Of a stretch of 64,000 nucleotides of DNA, positions 53,232 through 63,240 are shown one piece after another (the stretch's first letter is position 1; each line of letters begins with the position of its first letter). Under the pieces are notes generated by a model. That model had not been told where the DNA came from, ran no database searches, and saw nothing but the letters and a program-made list of their open reading frames with translations. The translations under genes were made by a program, and so were the position numbers. Origin of the DNA: Locusta migratoria (lineage: Eukaryota; Arthropoda; Insecta; Orthoptera; Acrididae); NCBI GenBank assembly GCA_026315105.1, contig CM048744.1:655591676-655655675 (forward strand), given 5' to 3'.

Positions 53232-55088
53232 TGTTGTTGTTGTGGTCTTCAGTCCTGAGACTGGTTTGATGCAGCTCTCCACCCTACTCTATCCTGAGCA
53301 AGCCTTTTCATCTCCTCATAAGAACGACAACCCACATCCACTTGAATCTGCTTACTATACGCGTCTCTTGGTCTCCCTCTGCGATTGTTACCCCACACAC
53401 TTCCCTCCAACGCTAAATTCACAATTCCTTGATGTCTAAGAATGTGTCCTACCAATCTATCCCTTCTTTTAGTCAAGGTATGCCAGAAATTTCTTTTCTC
53501 CTCAATTCGGTTCAGTACCTCCTCATTAGTTACGCGATCCACCCACCTAATCTTCAGCATTCTTCTGTAGCACCACATTTCAAAAGCCTCAATCCTCTTT
53601 CTGTCCACACTGCTAATCGTCCATGTTTCACTCCCATACAAGGCAACACTCCATACAAATGCCTTCAGAAAGGACTTCCTTAGGCTTAAATCAATATTCG
53701 ATGTTAACAAATTTCTCTTTTTCAAAAACGCCTTTCTACCCATTGCCATTCTGCATTTTATATCATCTGTACTGCGACCATCATTTGTTATTTTACTGCC
53801 CAAGTAACAAAACTCATCTACCTCCTTTATTGTTTCGTTACCTAATCTAATTCCTTCAGCATCACCTGATTTTCTTACACTGCACTCCATTACCCTAGTT
53901 TTACTCTTGTTAATGTTCATCTTATATGCACCTTTAAGCACACTATCCATTCCGTTCAATTGCTCTTCCAGGTCCTTTGCTGTATCTGACAGAATTACTA
54001 TGTCGTCGGCAAAACGCAATGTTTTTAATTCTTCACCCTGAACTTTAATTCCTTCTCCAAATTTCTCCTTGCTTTCCTTTATAGCTTGCTCAATGTACAA
54101 ATTGAACAAGATTGGGGAAAGGCTACAACCCTGTCTTACTCCCTTCCCAACCACTGCATCCCTTTCATGCCCTTCAACTCTGACAACCGCTGTCTGGTTT
54201 TTGTACAAGTTGTAAATAACCTTACGCTCCCTATATTTTACTCCTGCTTGCTTCAGAACTTGAAAGAGTTTATTCCAATCAACATTGTCAAAAGCCTTCT
54301 CCAAATCTACAAAAGCTAGAAATGTTGGTTTGCCTTTTCTTAATCTATCTTCTAGGATAAGGCGTAAAGTGAGTATTGCCTCCCGTGTTCCTACATTTCT
54401 CCTGAACCCAAACTGATCTTCCCCGAGGTCGGCTTCTACCAGCTTTTCCATCCTTCTGTATATAATTCGTGTTAATATTTTGCAACCATGACTTATTAAA
54501 CTGATGGTTCTGTAGTTTTCACACCTGTCTGCACCTGCTTTCTTTGGAATGGGGATTATAACATTTTTCTTAAAGTCTGAGGGTACTTCACCTGTCTCAT
54601 ACATCTTACACACAATGTGAAACAATTTTGTCATGGCTGGTTCTCCCAGAGACTTCAGTAGCTCTGACGGGATATCATCTATTCCAGGGGCCTTGTTTCG
54701 ACTTAGATCTTTCAGTGCTCTGTCAAATTCATCTCTCAGTATAGTATCTCCTATGTCATCATCATCTACATCCTCTTCCCTTCCTACAATAGTGTCTCGA
54801 AGTTCGTTTCCTTTGTAGAGCCCCTCTATATACTCTTTCCACCTTTCAGCTTTCCCTTCTTTGCTGAGAACTGGTTTTCCATCAATGTCCTTGATATTCA
54901 TAGAGCTGTTTTTCTTATCGCCAAATGTTTCTTTTATTTTCCGGTAGGCTGTATCTATTTTTCCCCTATTTATACATTCTTCTACATCCTTGCATTTGCC
55001 TTCTAGCCAGTCCTGCTTAGCCATTTTGCACTTCCTGTCAATCTCATTTCTTAGTCGTCTGTACTCCATTTTGCCTGTTTCATTTACT
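53232..55088 (-). mobile_element. 5'-truncated RTE-like LINE, minus strand
   Basis: The 3' end is tgttgttgttgtggtcttca at the left, and the 5' truncation lies at 55,088. The 10-bp gagacttgtt flanks it (53,222-53,231 and 55,089-55,098). It matches the plus-strand copy at 50.65-52.49 kb over its whole length. Confidence 0.95.
53249..55069 (-). CDS. RTE-like reverse transcriptase ORF, 606 codons open
   Basis: From MEYRRLRNEIDRK to AASNQSQD with no internal stop. RT motifs: NKAPGIDDIPSE (125-136), NYRTISL (185-191), motif A DLEKAFD (255-261), QGCSLSP (313-319), catalytic FADD (353-356), C-terminal VALYGSETW and GRPRDAYSKQIQ. All catalytic residues of the RT look intact, but the endonuclease is missing through 5' truncation, so this copy cannot move by itself. 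The near identity to the plus-strand copy shows that the family was active recently. Confidence 0.92.
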   Translation of the reverse strand: MEYRRLRNEIDRKCKMAKQDWLEGKCKDVEECINRGKIDTAYRKIKETFGDKKNSSMNIKDIDGKPVLSKEGKAERWKEYIEGLYKGNELRDTIVGREEDVDDDDIGDTILRDEFDRALKDLSRNKAPGIDDIPSELLKSLGEPAMTKLFHIVCKMYETGEVPSDFKKNVIIPIPKKAGADRCENYRTISLISHGCKILTRIIYRRMEKLVEADLGEDQFGFRRNVGTREAILTLRLILEDRLRKGKPTFLAFVDLEKAFDNVDWNKLFQVLKQAGVKYRERKVIYNLYKNQTAVVRVEGHERDAVVGKGVRQGCSLSPILFNLYIEQAIKESKEKFGEGIKVQGEELKTLRFADDIVILSDTAKDLEEQLNGMDSVLKGAYKMNINKSKTRVMECSVRKSGDAEGIRLGNETIKEVDEFCYLGSKITNDGRSTDDIKCRMAMGRKAFLKKRNLLTSNIDLSLRKSFLKAFVWSVALYGSETWTISSVDRKRIEAFEMWCYRRMLKIRWVDRVTNEEVLNRIEEKRNFWHTLTKRRDRLVGHILRHQGIVNLALEGSVWGNNRRGRPRDAYSKQIQVDVGCRSYEEMKRLAQDRVGWRAASNQSQD

Positions 55089-55099
55089 GAGACTTGTTA

Positions 55100-55740
55100 T
55101 ACTGTCACAACTAGGCTCTACAGGTGGCACAAAAGGCGTAGTGTATCACATATAATTGGTGGTTGTTCACCAGATATATGAATTTAATGACTCTATAGAT
55201 TTCTGAGAGAGATGAGTGCATAATTTTACTAACATTACCCCACCCCCAACATGACTATGTTTCATTTCAATAGGATAACTCCTTTTACTTAGGTGTTTTG
55301 CTTTTACTGATCTGAAGAAGGTAGTTGGACAGTTCTGGCTTAAATATTGGTTGTTTTCAGCAGTTACCGCAGACTTTTTATGAAAATTTAAAATAACAGT
55401 TAAATTATATATGGCTTTAAAATGTTCATTCGATCATCAGAAGTCACTATTGCTGCATAAATTATTGTTAAAATATTTTTGTTCATAGGTACTAAATGAA
55501 TTTCTATGTTCAAAAGATCATTGTTGTAGCATGTAATGGACAATAATGTAGTTCGAAATTTTAATAAACTTACCTTTCCATATAGCAGTTGTTGGTCTAA
55601 CATATACTTTGTCTACATCTAAAAATCTTTTGTGACATATTTTGAGGTAATTGTGAAAATTCATAGGAATTTAACAGTGTTCTTTATTTTACTTGACACT
55701 TTAATAAATTGATTTTTGTCCTATAAAACGATGTGTTGTA
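55100..55740. other. Intron DNA, no gene seen
   Basis: AT-rich stretch between the RTE-like copy and the coiled-coil exon; it includes likely polypyrimidine stretches but no other exon. Confidence 0.45.
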
Positions 55741-55751
55741 TCCCTTTACAG

Positions 55752-56002
55752 AGCGAAGAGTCTATGTATACAGAGAAACGAGAGTGTGACGAGTTACGAG
55801 CGATAATCGCTAATCTCCAAAGGAGGATAGAAACTCTAGAATCAGATAAGCAAGAGTATCGTAGTCGTGACTCCTATGATGACAGGGAAGCAGCTAATCT
55901 TAGGGAACAAATTCATAGTCTCTCTACTGAACGTGATAATCTTATTTCTCAATTAAACAACGCCAAAATGGAAATAGAAGCTTTGCAGCAAGAAAAGGCC
56001 AG
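55752..56002 (+). CDS. Coiled-coil exon of a host protein
   Basis: Acceptor ctttacag ends at 55,751; the 251-bp exon reads SEESMYTEKRECDELRAII and continues 83 residues, with donor GTAAGAT from 56,003 (phase 2). Heptad-like spacing of Leu/Ile (IIANLQRRIETLE, LREQIHSLSTERDNLISQL) and many Glu/Lys/Arg predict a long coiled coil. It joins in phase 0 to the exon at 34,991-35,084, and the product continues beyond the window or in an unseen downstream exon. Composition resembles centrosomal or sperm-tail coiled-coil proteins; no specific name is supported. Confidence 0.72.
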
Positions 56003-56039
56003 GTAAGATATCACATATAGTTTTGCCCACAACTATTTG

Positions 56040-56090
56040 TTGTTGTTGGTTTTTTGAGGGGACTAAACAGCTAGGTCATCAGTCCCCTGT
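56040..56090. mobile_element. Very short SINE-type insertion with duplication
   Basis: A 51-bp insert (gttgttggttttttgagggg, then ggtcatcagtcccct) is flanked by the 15-bp gcccacaactatttg (56,025-56,039 and 56,091-56,105). It is a 5'-truncated or tail-only copy of a SINE related to 17,822-17,870. Confidence 0.85.
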
Positions 56091-56105
56091 GCCCACAACT
56101 ATTTG

Positions 56106-56880
56106 CATGTAAACATATATTGTGTACAACGCAATGTTATGTGTCCATGTCAATATGTACGTCTTATGAAGAAATGAGATGCTTATAATAATAATGGCAG
56201 ATCCCCACCAAAGTTTATTCTGAGAAAATGCCATTTTCTGTTTCTTTTCACAATGTGGGAAGGTATCAACATTATTACTTGATATTTTCTGGGTCTGTAA
56301 TCCTTCTAGTACCACTGGGATAAATATTACCACATAAGCTGTTTTGAAATATGAATCTCCCTTGTTTTAAAAACGAAATCTTTAAGAATTTCTCACTTTG
56401 TCTCTCTGACACAACAGTTTGCAGCTAACACGATGAAATTCGTCATCAGCGTCAAACACAAGCACACTGCCAGAGTATGTTGCCCGCTCTGCTGCCACTG
56501 ATCAACTTCAAATTGGTCACTGGCCGATCTACCAGTGCATTGCATGAGGCCTCAGTTATAAAGCACATAACAAATGCCCACAGATAGCGACAAGTGCGCC
56601 TTCAGTGATAGCAAGCGGAAACATAATCGACAATACTGGCTAGGGTACTGATGTACATAAACCTGGTCACAAACCTCACCTTAAAATGCCTCCTGTTTTG
56701 ATTGTAACGAACTGCCTACAAATGTGTGTTAGCTTTTGCCCAATTCCAGTTTTCTTTAACTAATCGGAGTGTAACAGAAGTTGGCAAAAGATCTTTAGTT
56801 CATCATAACTTGTACAATGGGGAGTTGTGATAGGCAAAGATTGAAGAGGCGGCCATGATCATCAAGCCCTCATGATTAGC
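56106..56880. other. No gene seen
   Basis: Intron-like DNA downstream of the coiled-coil exon; no further exon with good splice sites was recognised. Confidence 0.4.
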
Positions 56881-57464
56881 AGTATTAAATACGAAACTCA
56901 GCCATTATCAGAATATGGTCCTATTTAGATTGAGAGCGCTGATGATAAGTAATCAATGCTGATTTAAGATTGCGATTGACCCTTTCAGTGAAGGACCCTT
57001 GTGGATAATAGATTGTAGTCGTTATGTGCTTGACAGCATTCTGGAAGCAAACGGACCTAAAAGGAGTCGAAAGAAACGCAGGTGCATTTTCACTAACAAC
57101 CTGCTTAGGCGGACCAAAATGAGGAAAAAACGTTCTTTAGATGGGCAATGGATCCATTACGAGTGGATATGAGGCAGGTAAACCTGGAGAGGGCAATGAT
57201 AACAACTAAAACATACTAATTGCCCCTATTGATAAGAGGGAACAGTCTGACATAATCTATTTAGAGCTAATCCAAGGGGTGCTCTTCACATTCAGAATAT
57301 AAGAATCCCTCTCGAATAGCATTTGGGGATTTAGCACCCTGACAAAACTTACAACTAGCAACCATCTCCCAAACATCAGCATCACGTGACGTCCAAGTAA
57401 GATGTGGTTTAATTTTCTCTGTGGGTTTTGGACCCCAAGGTGACCCCCTGTTAACGAATCATGG

Positions 57465-57662
57465 CCGGCCGCGGTGGCCGAGGAGACTGAGGCGCTCCAG
57501 TCACGGTCTGCACGGCCACTACGGTCGGGGGTTCGAATCCCCCCTCGGGCATGGATATTTGTGCCGTCCTTAGTATAAGGTAGTTGATAAGTAGTTTGTA
57601 AGTTTAGGGACTGATGACCCCGTAGTTAAGTCCCATAAGCTTAACAAACATTTGAACATTTG
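57465..57662 (+). mobile_element. Family A SINE in gypsy
   Basis: Complete copy. The 12-bp aacgaatcatgg flanks it (57,453-57,464 and 57,663-57,674). Confidence 0.95.
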
Positions 57663-58036
57663 AACGAATCATGGAAATAACGGAAAACCTGCTGTATGAG
57701 CTTGGCGAGCAGGCACATTTTAAGATCATTACGATGGCCAACCCTCTTGCAGAGGATTCTCTTCTTGATGAAATACTGATCAGTGGGGCTGCCTTCGAAT
57801 AGGCGCCTCTAAAGTAGGTCCCCACACAACGTCCTGATCCTCCTTGGCACACAAATAGGTAAACAACTGAGGGATTTCGTCCAAAACACGGCAAAAATAA
57901 TCTGTTGAGGCCCCTCTGACGATCGGCGGATATTTACTCTTCAGTAAACATACGACTCAGTACATCAGCCAGACCATTGTCAGTGCCCGGACTGTGATGG
58001 ACCATGAACTGAAACGCAGAGATTCAAACCACCCAT

Positions 58037-58315
58037 CTAGCAATACATTTTACACGGTATGCCGAAGACCCAGCTGAGGCCCTGATTATCAGTCTCGAAG
58101 ATCGAATTCACGATGCTCAAAATTAAAACATTAGCTCTCCAGGGCAAATAATACGGCGAGAGCCTCACACTCGTAAACAGAGTAACATCAGTTAGACGTT
58201 GGGACGCAGAAGCTAAATGCTTCCTCTGCATCTCAAATTCTTGCAAAAAGACTGCTGAAATGCCTTTATTGGAGGCATCGGTTTGAAGAATAAATCTCGT
58301 ATTGAAATCAGGCAC
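58037..58315 (-). pseudogene. Gypsy RNase H fragment
   Basis: A 92-codon frame with FILQTDASNKGISAVFLQEF at its start, the first strand of the gypsy RNase H with the catalytic Asp. After that the reading degenerates. Confidence 0.85.
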
Positions 58316-58555
58316 TCCTGGTACCGGTGGGTTAGCGACTGCGGATTTAATGGCATGAAAGGCGGCTTCCTGGGAATCTCCTCAAACAAAAGTAATCCTT
58401 TTGCGGCGTAAGTTACTCAAAGGCGCTGCCAATTGGGCAAAATTAGGCACACAAGGCCGAAAGTAGTTACTTATACAAACAATTCTCGTAATCTCATTTT
58501 TATCAGTAGGTGGAGGAAGCGCTCTAAGTGCTTTGGTTCGCTCCTGATCATGCGG

Positions 58556-58751
58556 ATGGCCTGCCGCGGTTGCCGAGGAGACTAAGGCGCTCCCGTCACG
58601 GTCTGCACGGCCACTACGGTCGGGGGTTCGAATCCCCCCTCGGGCATGGATATTTGTGCCGTCCTAGTTCGTAAGTAGTTCATAAGTAGTTTGTAAGTAT
58701 AGGGACTGATGACACCGTAGTTAAGTCCCATAGACTATACAAACATTTACA
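58556..58751 (+). mobile_element. Family A SINE in gypsy
   Basis: Head cctgccgcggttgccgagg (two changes), B box present. The 9-bp atcatgcgg flanks it (58,547-58,555 and 58,752-58,760). Confidence 0.93.
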
Positions 58752-59156
58752 ATCATGCGGGTGCTATTTTCCGAAACTAGATGACCCAAAAATGAGATAT
58801 ATTGACGGGCGAAGGTAATCTTAGATGGTTTAACGGTTATACCGACCACCTATAACGTCCATGAAACCTGTTGAAGATGTTTGAAGATGTTTAAGGTGCT
58901 CCTCAAAGGAGTGGCTATAAATAACTACGTCATCAAGTTAGTTAAAGACGCAATTCAACTTTAGATCACCAAGTATATTGTCTAGCAAACGAGTAAGAAC
59001 TGCGGCTCCGGTAGCTAAACCGAATGGCACCCTATTAAATTCATAAAGGTGCGAGTCAGTGCAGAAGACCGTAACATGCTTACAATCCTCAATTAAAGGT
59101 GTTTGATAATAAACTTGATTAAGATTGAGAACCGTAAACCAATTCGCACCAGCAAA

Positions 59157-59465
59157 TCATGTGAAGGGGTCGTAAAGATCAGAAAGAGGGAATGATTCTA
59201 AGACCACCTTCGTATTAAGCTGACGATAGTCAACCACTAGACGAAAATCACGTTCCTGATCGTTGGGAACCAAAATGATAGAGGAAGCACAGGCAGACGT
59301 AAATTGCCTACTAACACCTTGCTCCAGCATTTTGGATAATTTGCTGCAAGGCACTTTCATTTTACGGGGTGACAAACGATACGGTGATTGGCTAAAAGGG
59401 ATATCGTCACTAAGACAAATATGATTCTGAAGGATGTTAATAACCCCCAACTTGTCACACAACAT
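59157..59465 (-). pseudogene. Gypsy RT N-terminal fragment
   Basis: A 102-codon frame with PFSQSPYRLSPRKM, a primer-grip-like region, FTSACASSIILVPN and FRLVVDYRQLNTKV. This order is typical for the fingers of Ty3/gypsy RT. It lacks the palm, which is out of frame to the left. Confidence 0.9.
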
Positions 59466-59529
59466 GGGAGGACGATTTTCGAAAACAGTGGTTAACTGTG
59501 CGGCCTGGTGGGATGGCAGATGACCAAAG

Positions 59530-59745
59530 TTAAACTTTCCAGGCTCGCATGCTACTTATGCCTGTCCCAACACACTCAAACAATCGAAACATATGATCTA
59601 AGGTAAACTGGAAGAACAATGAGTGACTAGAAAAATCCAAGACAAGTCCGGTTTTCTGAATAAAGTCACAACCCGAAATAAGTGTGACAGGTAAGCCCTT
59701 AACCAAGGCTATCTTAAGCGGCCACATTAACTCCTCTACGGACAC
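59530..59745 (-). pseudogene. Gypsy protease fragment
   Basis: Reads LKIALVKGLPVTLISGCDFI and KTGLVLDFSSHSLFF. It is the C-terminal half of the pepsin-like protease, with its active-site DSG to the right in another frame. Confidence 0.75.
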
Positions 59746-60390
59746 ACTACCCTAGATACTCCCCTGTAGAGGCAACAACTGTCCATTGGCCAAATGTCAT
59801 CTCCTTAAAGTAGTTGGAACTGGCCTAAGACGTGCAAGATGCCCGAATTCAGAAAACCAGTCAAGGTAGATCAAGGAATAAGAACTTCCAGAATCGAGCT
59901 AGACGCAGGCGTGTTCATGCTCTACTTTCGAACAAAGATAATATAAGGGAGACCAAGTCCCATCATCCTACTTAACACACCAATGCTCCTTACACGTGCG
60001 GGTTTGAATCCGGTCCCAACTCTACAGCTACATCTACATACATACTCCGCAATTCACCGTAAGGTGCGTGGCGGAGGGTACACTGTACCACTACTAGTCA
60101 TTTCCTTTCCTATTCCACTCCCAAATTGAACGAGGAAAAAAAGAATGCCTATATGCCTCTGTACGAGCCCTAATTTCTCTTATCTTGTCTTTGTGATCTT
60201 TACGCGAAATGTAAGTAGGCGGCAGCAAGATCGTACTACACTCAGCTTCAAATTCCGGCCCTCTAAATTTACTTAACAGAAATTCACCAAAAGAACGTCG
60301 TCTTTCTTCCAGCGATCCCCAATTGAGTTGCCGGAGCATTTCCGTGACACTCGCGCATTGGTCGAACCTACCGGTAACAAATCTAGCTGC

Positions 60391-61557
60391 TCACCTCTGA
60401 ACCGCCTCTATGTCTTCCTTCAAACAAATCTGCTGCGGGTCCCAAATACTTGAGCAATACTCAAGACGTGGTCGTACAAGCGTTTTATACGCGGTCTCCT
60501 TTACAGGTGAAGTACCTCTTCCCAAAATTCTCCCAATAAACCGAAGTCGGCTGTCTGCCTTACTCACAACTGTCCTAACATGCCCGTTCCATTTCATATC
60601 GCTCTGCAATGTTACGCCTAGATATTTGAACGACGCAACAGCATCAAGAAGCTCACTACTAATGCTGTATTCGAACATTATAGGATTGTTTTTCCTACTC
60701 ATGCGCATCACCTTACATTTTTCTACATTGAGAGCTAGCTGCCATTCTTCGCACCAACTAGAAATTTTGTCTAAGTCAACCTGTATGCTATTACAGTCAG
60801 TTACAGACGACACCCTCCCATACACCACAGCATCATCAGCAAACAGCCGCAAATTACAACTTACTCTGTCCATCAGATCATTTATATAGATAGAAAATAA
60901 TAGCGGTCTTATCACACTCCCCTGGGGCACGCCTGACGATACACTCGTCTCTGATGAACACTCGCCGTCGAGAACAACGTATTGCGTTCTACTACTTAGG
61001 AAGTCTTCCAGCCAGTCACAAATCTGTGAACCTATTCCATAAGCTCGTATCTTCGTTAGCAGTCGGCAGTGTGGCACCGCGTCGAACGCCTTTTTGAAGT
61101 CAAGAAAAACACAATCCGCCTGTTGCCCTTCGTCCATGGCTCGCAAGATGTCATGTGAGAAAAGGGCAAGCTGAGATTCACATGAATGATGTTTCCTAAA
61201 CCCGTGCTGATTCATGGAAAGAAGCTTTTCCGTTTCAAGGAAATTTACTATATTCGAACTGAGGATATGCTCCAAAATTCTACATGAAACCGATGTCAAC
61301 GATATTGGCCTGTAATTGTATGGGTCAGTTCTCTTTCCTTTCTTATACACGGGAGTCACCTGCGCTTTTTTCCAATCACTAGGAACTTTGCGCTGAATTA
61401 AAGATTCGCTATAAATGCAAGCTAAGTAGGGGGCCAATGCCGCAGAATAGTCTTTGTAAAACCGAACTGGTATTCCATCCGGACCGGCAGACTTTTTCGT
61501 ATTTAGCTCTCTCAGCTGCTTCTCTACACCGGAAATACCTATTGCTATGTCCCCCAT
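60391..61557 (-). CDS. CR1/L2-like reverse transcriptase ORF, 388 codons open
   Basis: Motifs in order: KKSAGPDGIPVRFYK (21-35), VTPVYKKGKRTDPYNYRPISLTS (67-89), motif A FLDFKKAFDAVP (151-162), GVPQGSVIRPLLF (209-221), catalytic FADDAVVYG (239-247), and ALNVEKCKVMR (about 275-285). The frame ends in a stop at the left, after SSIWDPQQICLKEDIEAVQR; the C-terminus continues in another frame (60,094-60,339, YISRKDHKDKIREIRART). The RT core looks intact. Confidence 0.92.
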   Translation of the reverse strand: MGDIAIGISGVEKQLRELNTKKSAGPDGIPVRFYKDYSAALAPYLACIYSESLIQRKVPSDWKKAQVTPVYKKGKRTDPYNYRPISLTSVSCRILEHILSSNIVNFLETEKLLSMNQHGFRKHHSCESQLALFSHDILRAMDEGQQADCVFLDFKKAFDAVPHCRLLTKIRAYGIGSQICDWLEDFLSSRTQYVVLDGECSSETSVSSGVPQGSVIRPLLFSIYINDLMDRVSCNLRLFADDAVVYGRVSSVTDCNSIQVDLDKISSWCEEWQLALNVEKCKVMRMSRKNNPIMFEYSISSELLDAVASFKYLGVTLQSDMKWNGHVRTVVSKADSRLRFIGRILGRGTSPVKETAYKTLVRPRLEYCSSIWDPQQICLKEDIEAVQR

Positions 61558-61710
61558 TTCGGAATTAGTACGTTGATCAAATAATGGTACATTTGTGCGG
61601 TCCTCTTGCGTGAAAGATTTCTTAAAGGATAAATTTAGAACTTCAGCTTTCCATTTGCTTTCTTCTATTACTGCCCCGGAATGATCAACGAGTGACTGGA
61701 CAGTGGGCTT

Positions 61711-62163
61711 TCACCCGCTTATCGATTTTACATAGGACCAGAATTTCTTCGGGTTCTCGGAAAGATCTTTTGCTAAGGTATGGCTGTGATAATTATTGTA
61801 TTCTTCGCCCATCGATCTTTTTATAGACGCACGAATCTCTACTAACTTTTGCCTGTCATCATTTGCGTGTTCTTTTTTGAATCGAGAGTGCAACAGCCTT
61901 TGCTTTCTCAGCAGCTTTCTAACATTATTATTATACCACGATGGATCTTTTCCATCCTTAATCGTCTTTACTGGCACATATTTCTCTAACCCTTTATTAA
62001 CAATGCACTTAAATTTAGTCCACAATTCCTCTACATCCATAGTCCCGGAATTAAACGATGCCCATTCATTTTCTAAGTGCGATCGTAACATTTGCTTGTC
62101 GGATCTTCCCAACAAAAACACCGTCCTAGCCTTCTTGATTGGTTTTTGAACTTTGGTCACCAT
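61711..62163 (-). pseudogene. LINE linker between endonuclease and RT
   Basis: A 150-codon frame with LWTKFKCIVNKGLEKYVPVK, WYNNNVRKLLRKQR and GEEYNNYHSHTLAKDLSENP, a pattern found between the endonuclease and RT in CR1-type proteins. It ends at a TGA-type break close to the RT frame. Confidence 0.8.
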
Positions 62164-62477
62164 CGACGCTGTGACGATATAATGATCACTAATTCATGTC
62201 TCTACCCAGACATCGTTAATAAGGTCAGGCCTGTTTGTGGCTATAAGGTCTAGAATATTTCCATTGCGCGTGGGTTGCCGGTTTAACTGCTCAAGACAGT
62301 TTTCGGAGAATGTGTCCAAAAGTAGCTCGCAAGACTGCTTGTCTGTACCGCCTGAAATGTAACTAGCAAGGTCCCAATCTATACTCTTAAGGTTGAAGTT
62401 TCCTCCGACTAATATTACATGGCCCGGATATCTATGTACTACCTGGTGTAGACTTTCCTTGAATGATTCTAAAACTG

Positions 62478-62696
62478 CTACAGCAGCACTGGGGGGCCGT
62501 TACAACACCCAACTATTAACTTTACTGCTTTTAGACCTGTTATACGTGCCCAGATAACTTCACAGTTACTTTCAACCTCGATCTCAGTAGAAACAATATC
62601 TTTGTCCACATCGATGAACACTCCTCCTCCGGTTGTATCAGATCTATCTTTCCGATATACATTCCACGCTTCGCTAAATATTTCTGAACTTTCCAC
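62478..62696 (-). pseudogene. LINE endonuclease fragment
   Basis: A 72-codon frame with SDTTGGGVFIDVDKD and IWARITGLKAVKLIVGCC. The GGVFI strand and the later strand before GCCNGPP fit the central APE fold. The last catalytic strands lie in other frames (near 62,380). Confidence 0.8.
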
Positions 62697-62844
62697 ATCA
62701 TCATTTAGCCAGCTTTCGGTGCCTAAAACTATCTGAGCGTTGCAAATTCGGGAACTTTGTTTCTAATACTCTGTAAGTTCGCGACTAATATTTTTATGTT
62801 CGAATTTTGAATGCTGACAGACGAGTGCTCATCAGAGTTAGCGC

Positions 62845-63231
62845 CTAGCCTAAAAAACCCCCATGTGCACTCCACAAGTACTCTGCTACCCGAGTAGCCG
62901 CTTCCTTAGTGTAGTGCACCCTTTCACTCGCAGGACGTCCAGCCTCCACATTGGCCTTCTGCCTCGAGCGACGCGAACGCCGTACAACCCGCCTCTCCCC
63001 TTGCGGAGAAGGCGGCTCGACGACGTCCGGTACACCTGAAGGTGCCTCGGTAGCAGGGACAGAGAGCGAAACTTGAGACTCCTGAGGTGTCCCACTCGAC
63101 GCACCAGACTCCCCACCATCGCTGCACCCCGAGACAGCAGCCTGAAGACGGCTGACCGTAGACAACAGCACGCTCAGCTGTTCGCGAACCGCGGCCAACT
63201 CCTCCCGCGTCCGCACACAGCAGGCACACAT
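62845..63231 (-). pseudogene. LINE ORF1-like protein, 5' part
   Basis: A 128-codon frame starting MCACCVRTREELAAVREQL (a CxxC start, then a helical leucine-rich stretch), followed by a Ser/Pro/Glu-rich linker and a basic RRVVRRSRRSRQK stretch. It fits an ORF1 RNA-binding protein; a coiled-coil region is likely near residues 10-30. Confidence 0.5.
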
Positions 63232-63240
63232 CCTATCCTA

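Larger units (their letters stand above)
35085..55751 (+). other. 20.7-kb intron of the coiled-coil gene
   Basis: Bounded by GTAAGT (35,085) and a pyrimidine-containing acceptor tccctttacag (55,741-55,751). Nearly all recognisable content is transposon DNA, listed separately. That is normal for giant introns of orthopterans. Confidence 0.55.
56880..59990 (-). mobile_element. Dead Ty3/gypsy retrotransposon (pol), minus strand
   Basis: From right to left: aspartic protease LDSGSSYSLI (about 59,880-59,910) and LVKGLPVTLISGCDFI; RT with VVDYRQLNTKV (about 59,210-59,245) and the LDDVVIYSHSFEEHL catalytic strand (about 58,890-58,945); RNase H with TDASNKGISAVFL (about 58,250-58,290); integrase with SFTERVNRNLKSAL (about 56,965-57,010; third acid). 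Stops break all parts. No LTRs were recognised. Confidence 0.85.
60021..63240 (-). mobile_element. CR1/L2-like LINE, near full coding length, minus strand
   Basis: 3' end at the left with a (tacatc)-type tail in + orientation (tacagctacatctacatacat). It holds an RT with a 388-codon open frame, endonuclease pieces and a 128-codon ORF1-like frame at the 5' side. Two truncated relatives lie at 42.3 and 48.0 kb. A 5' region with repeats follows to about 63,700. Confidence 0.85.

Noticed and set aside
60410..60889. 159-codon plus-strand frame as a gene
   Set aside because: It is antisense to the clear RT frame of the CR1/L2-like LINE and has no motif of its own.
61796..62149. 117-codon plus-strand frame as a gene
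   Set aside because: Antisense shadow of the LINE linker region at 61,711-62,163.
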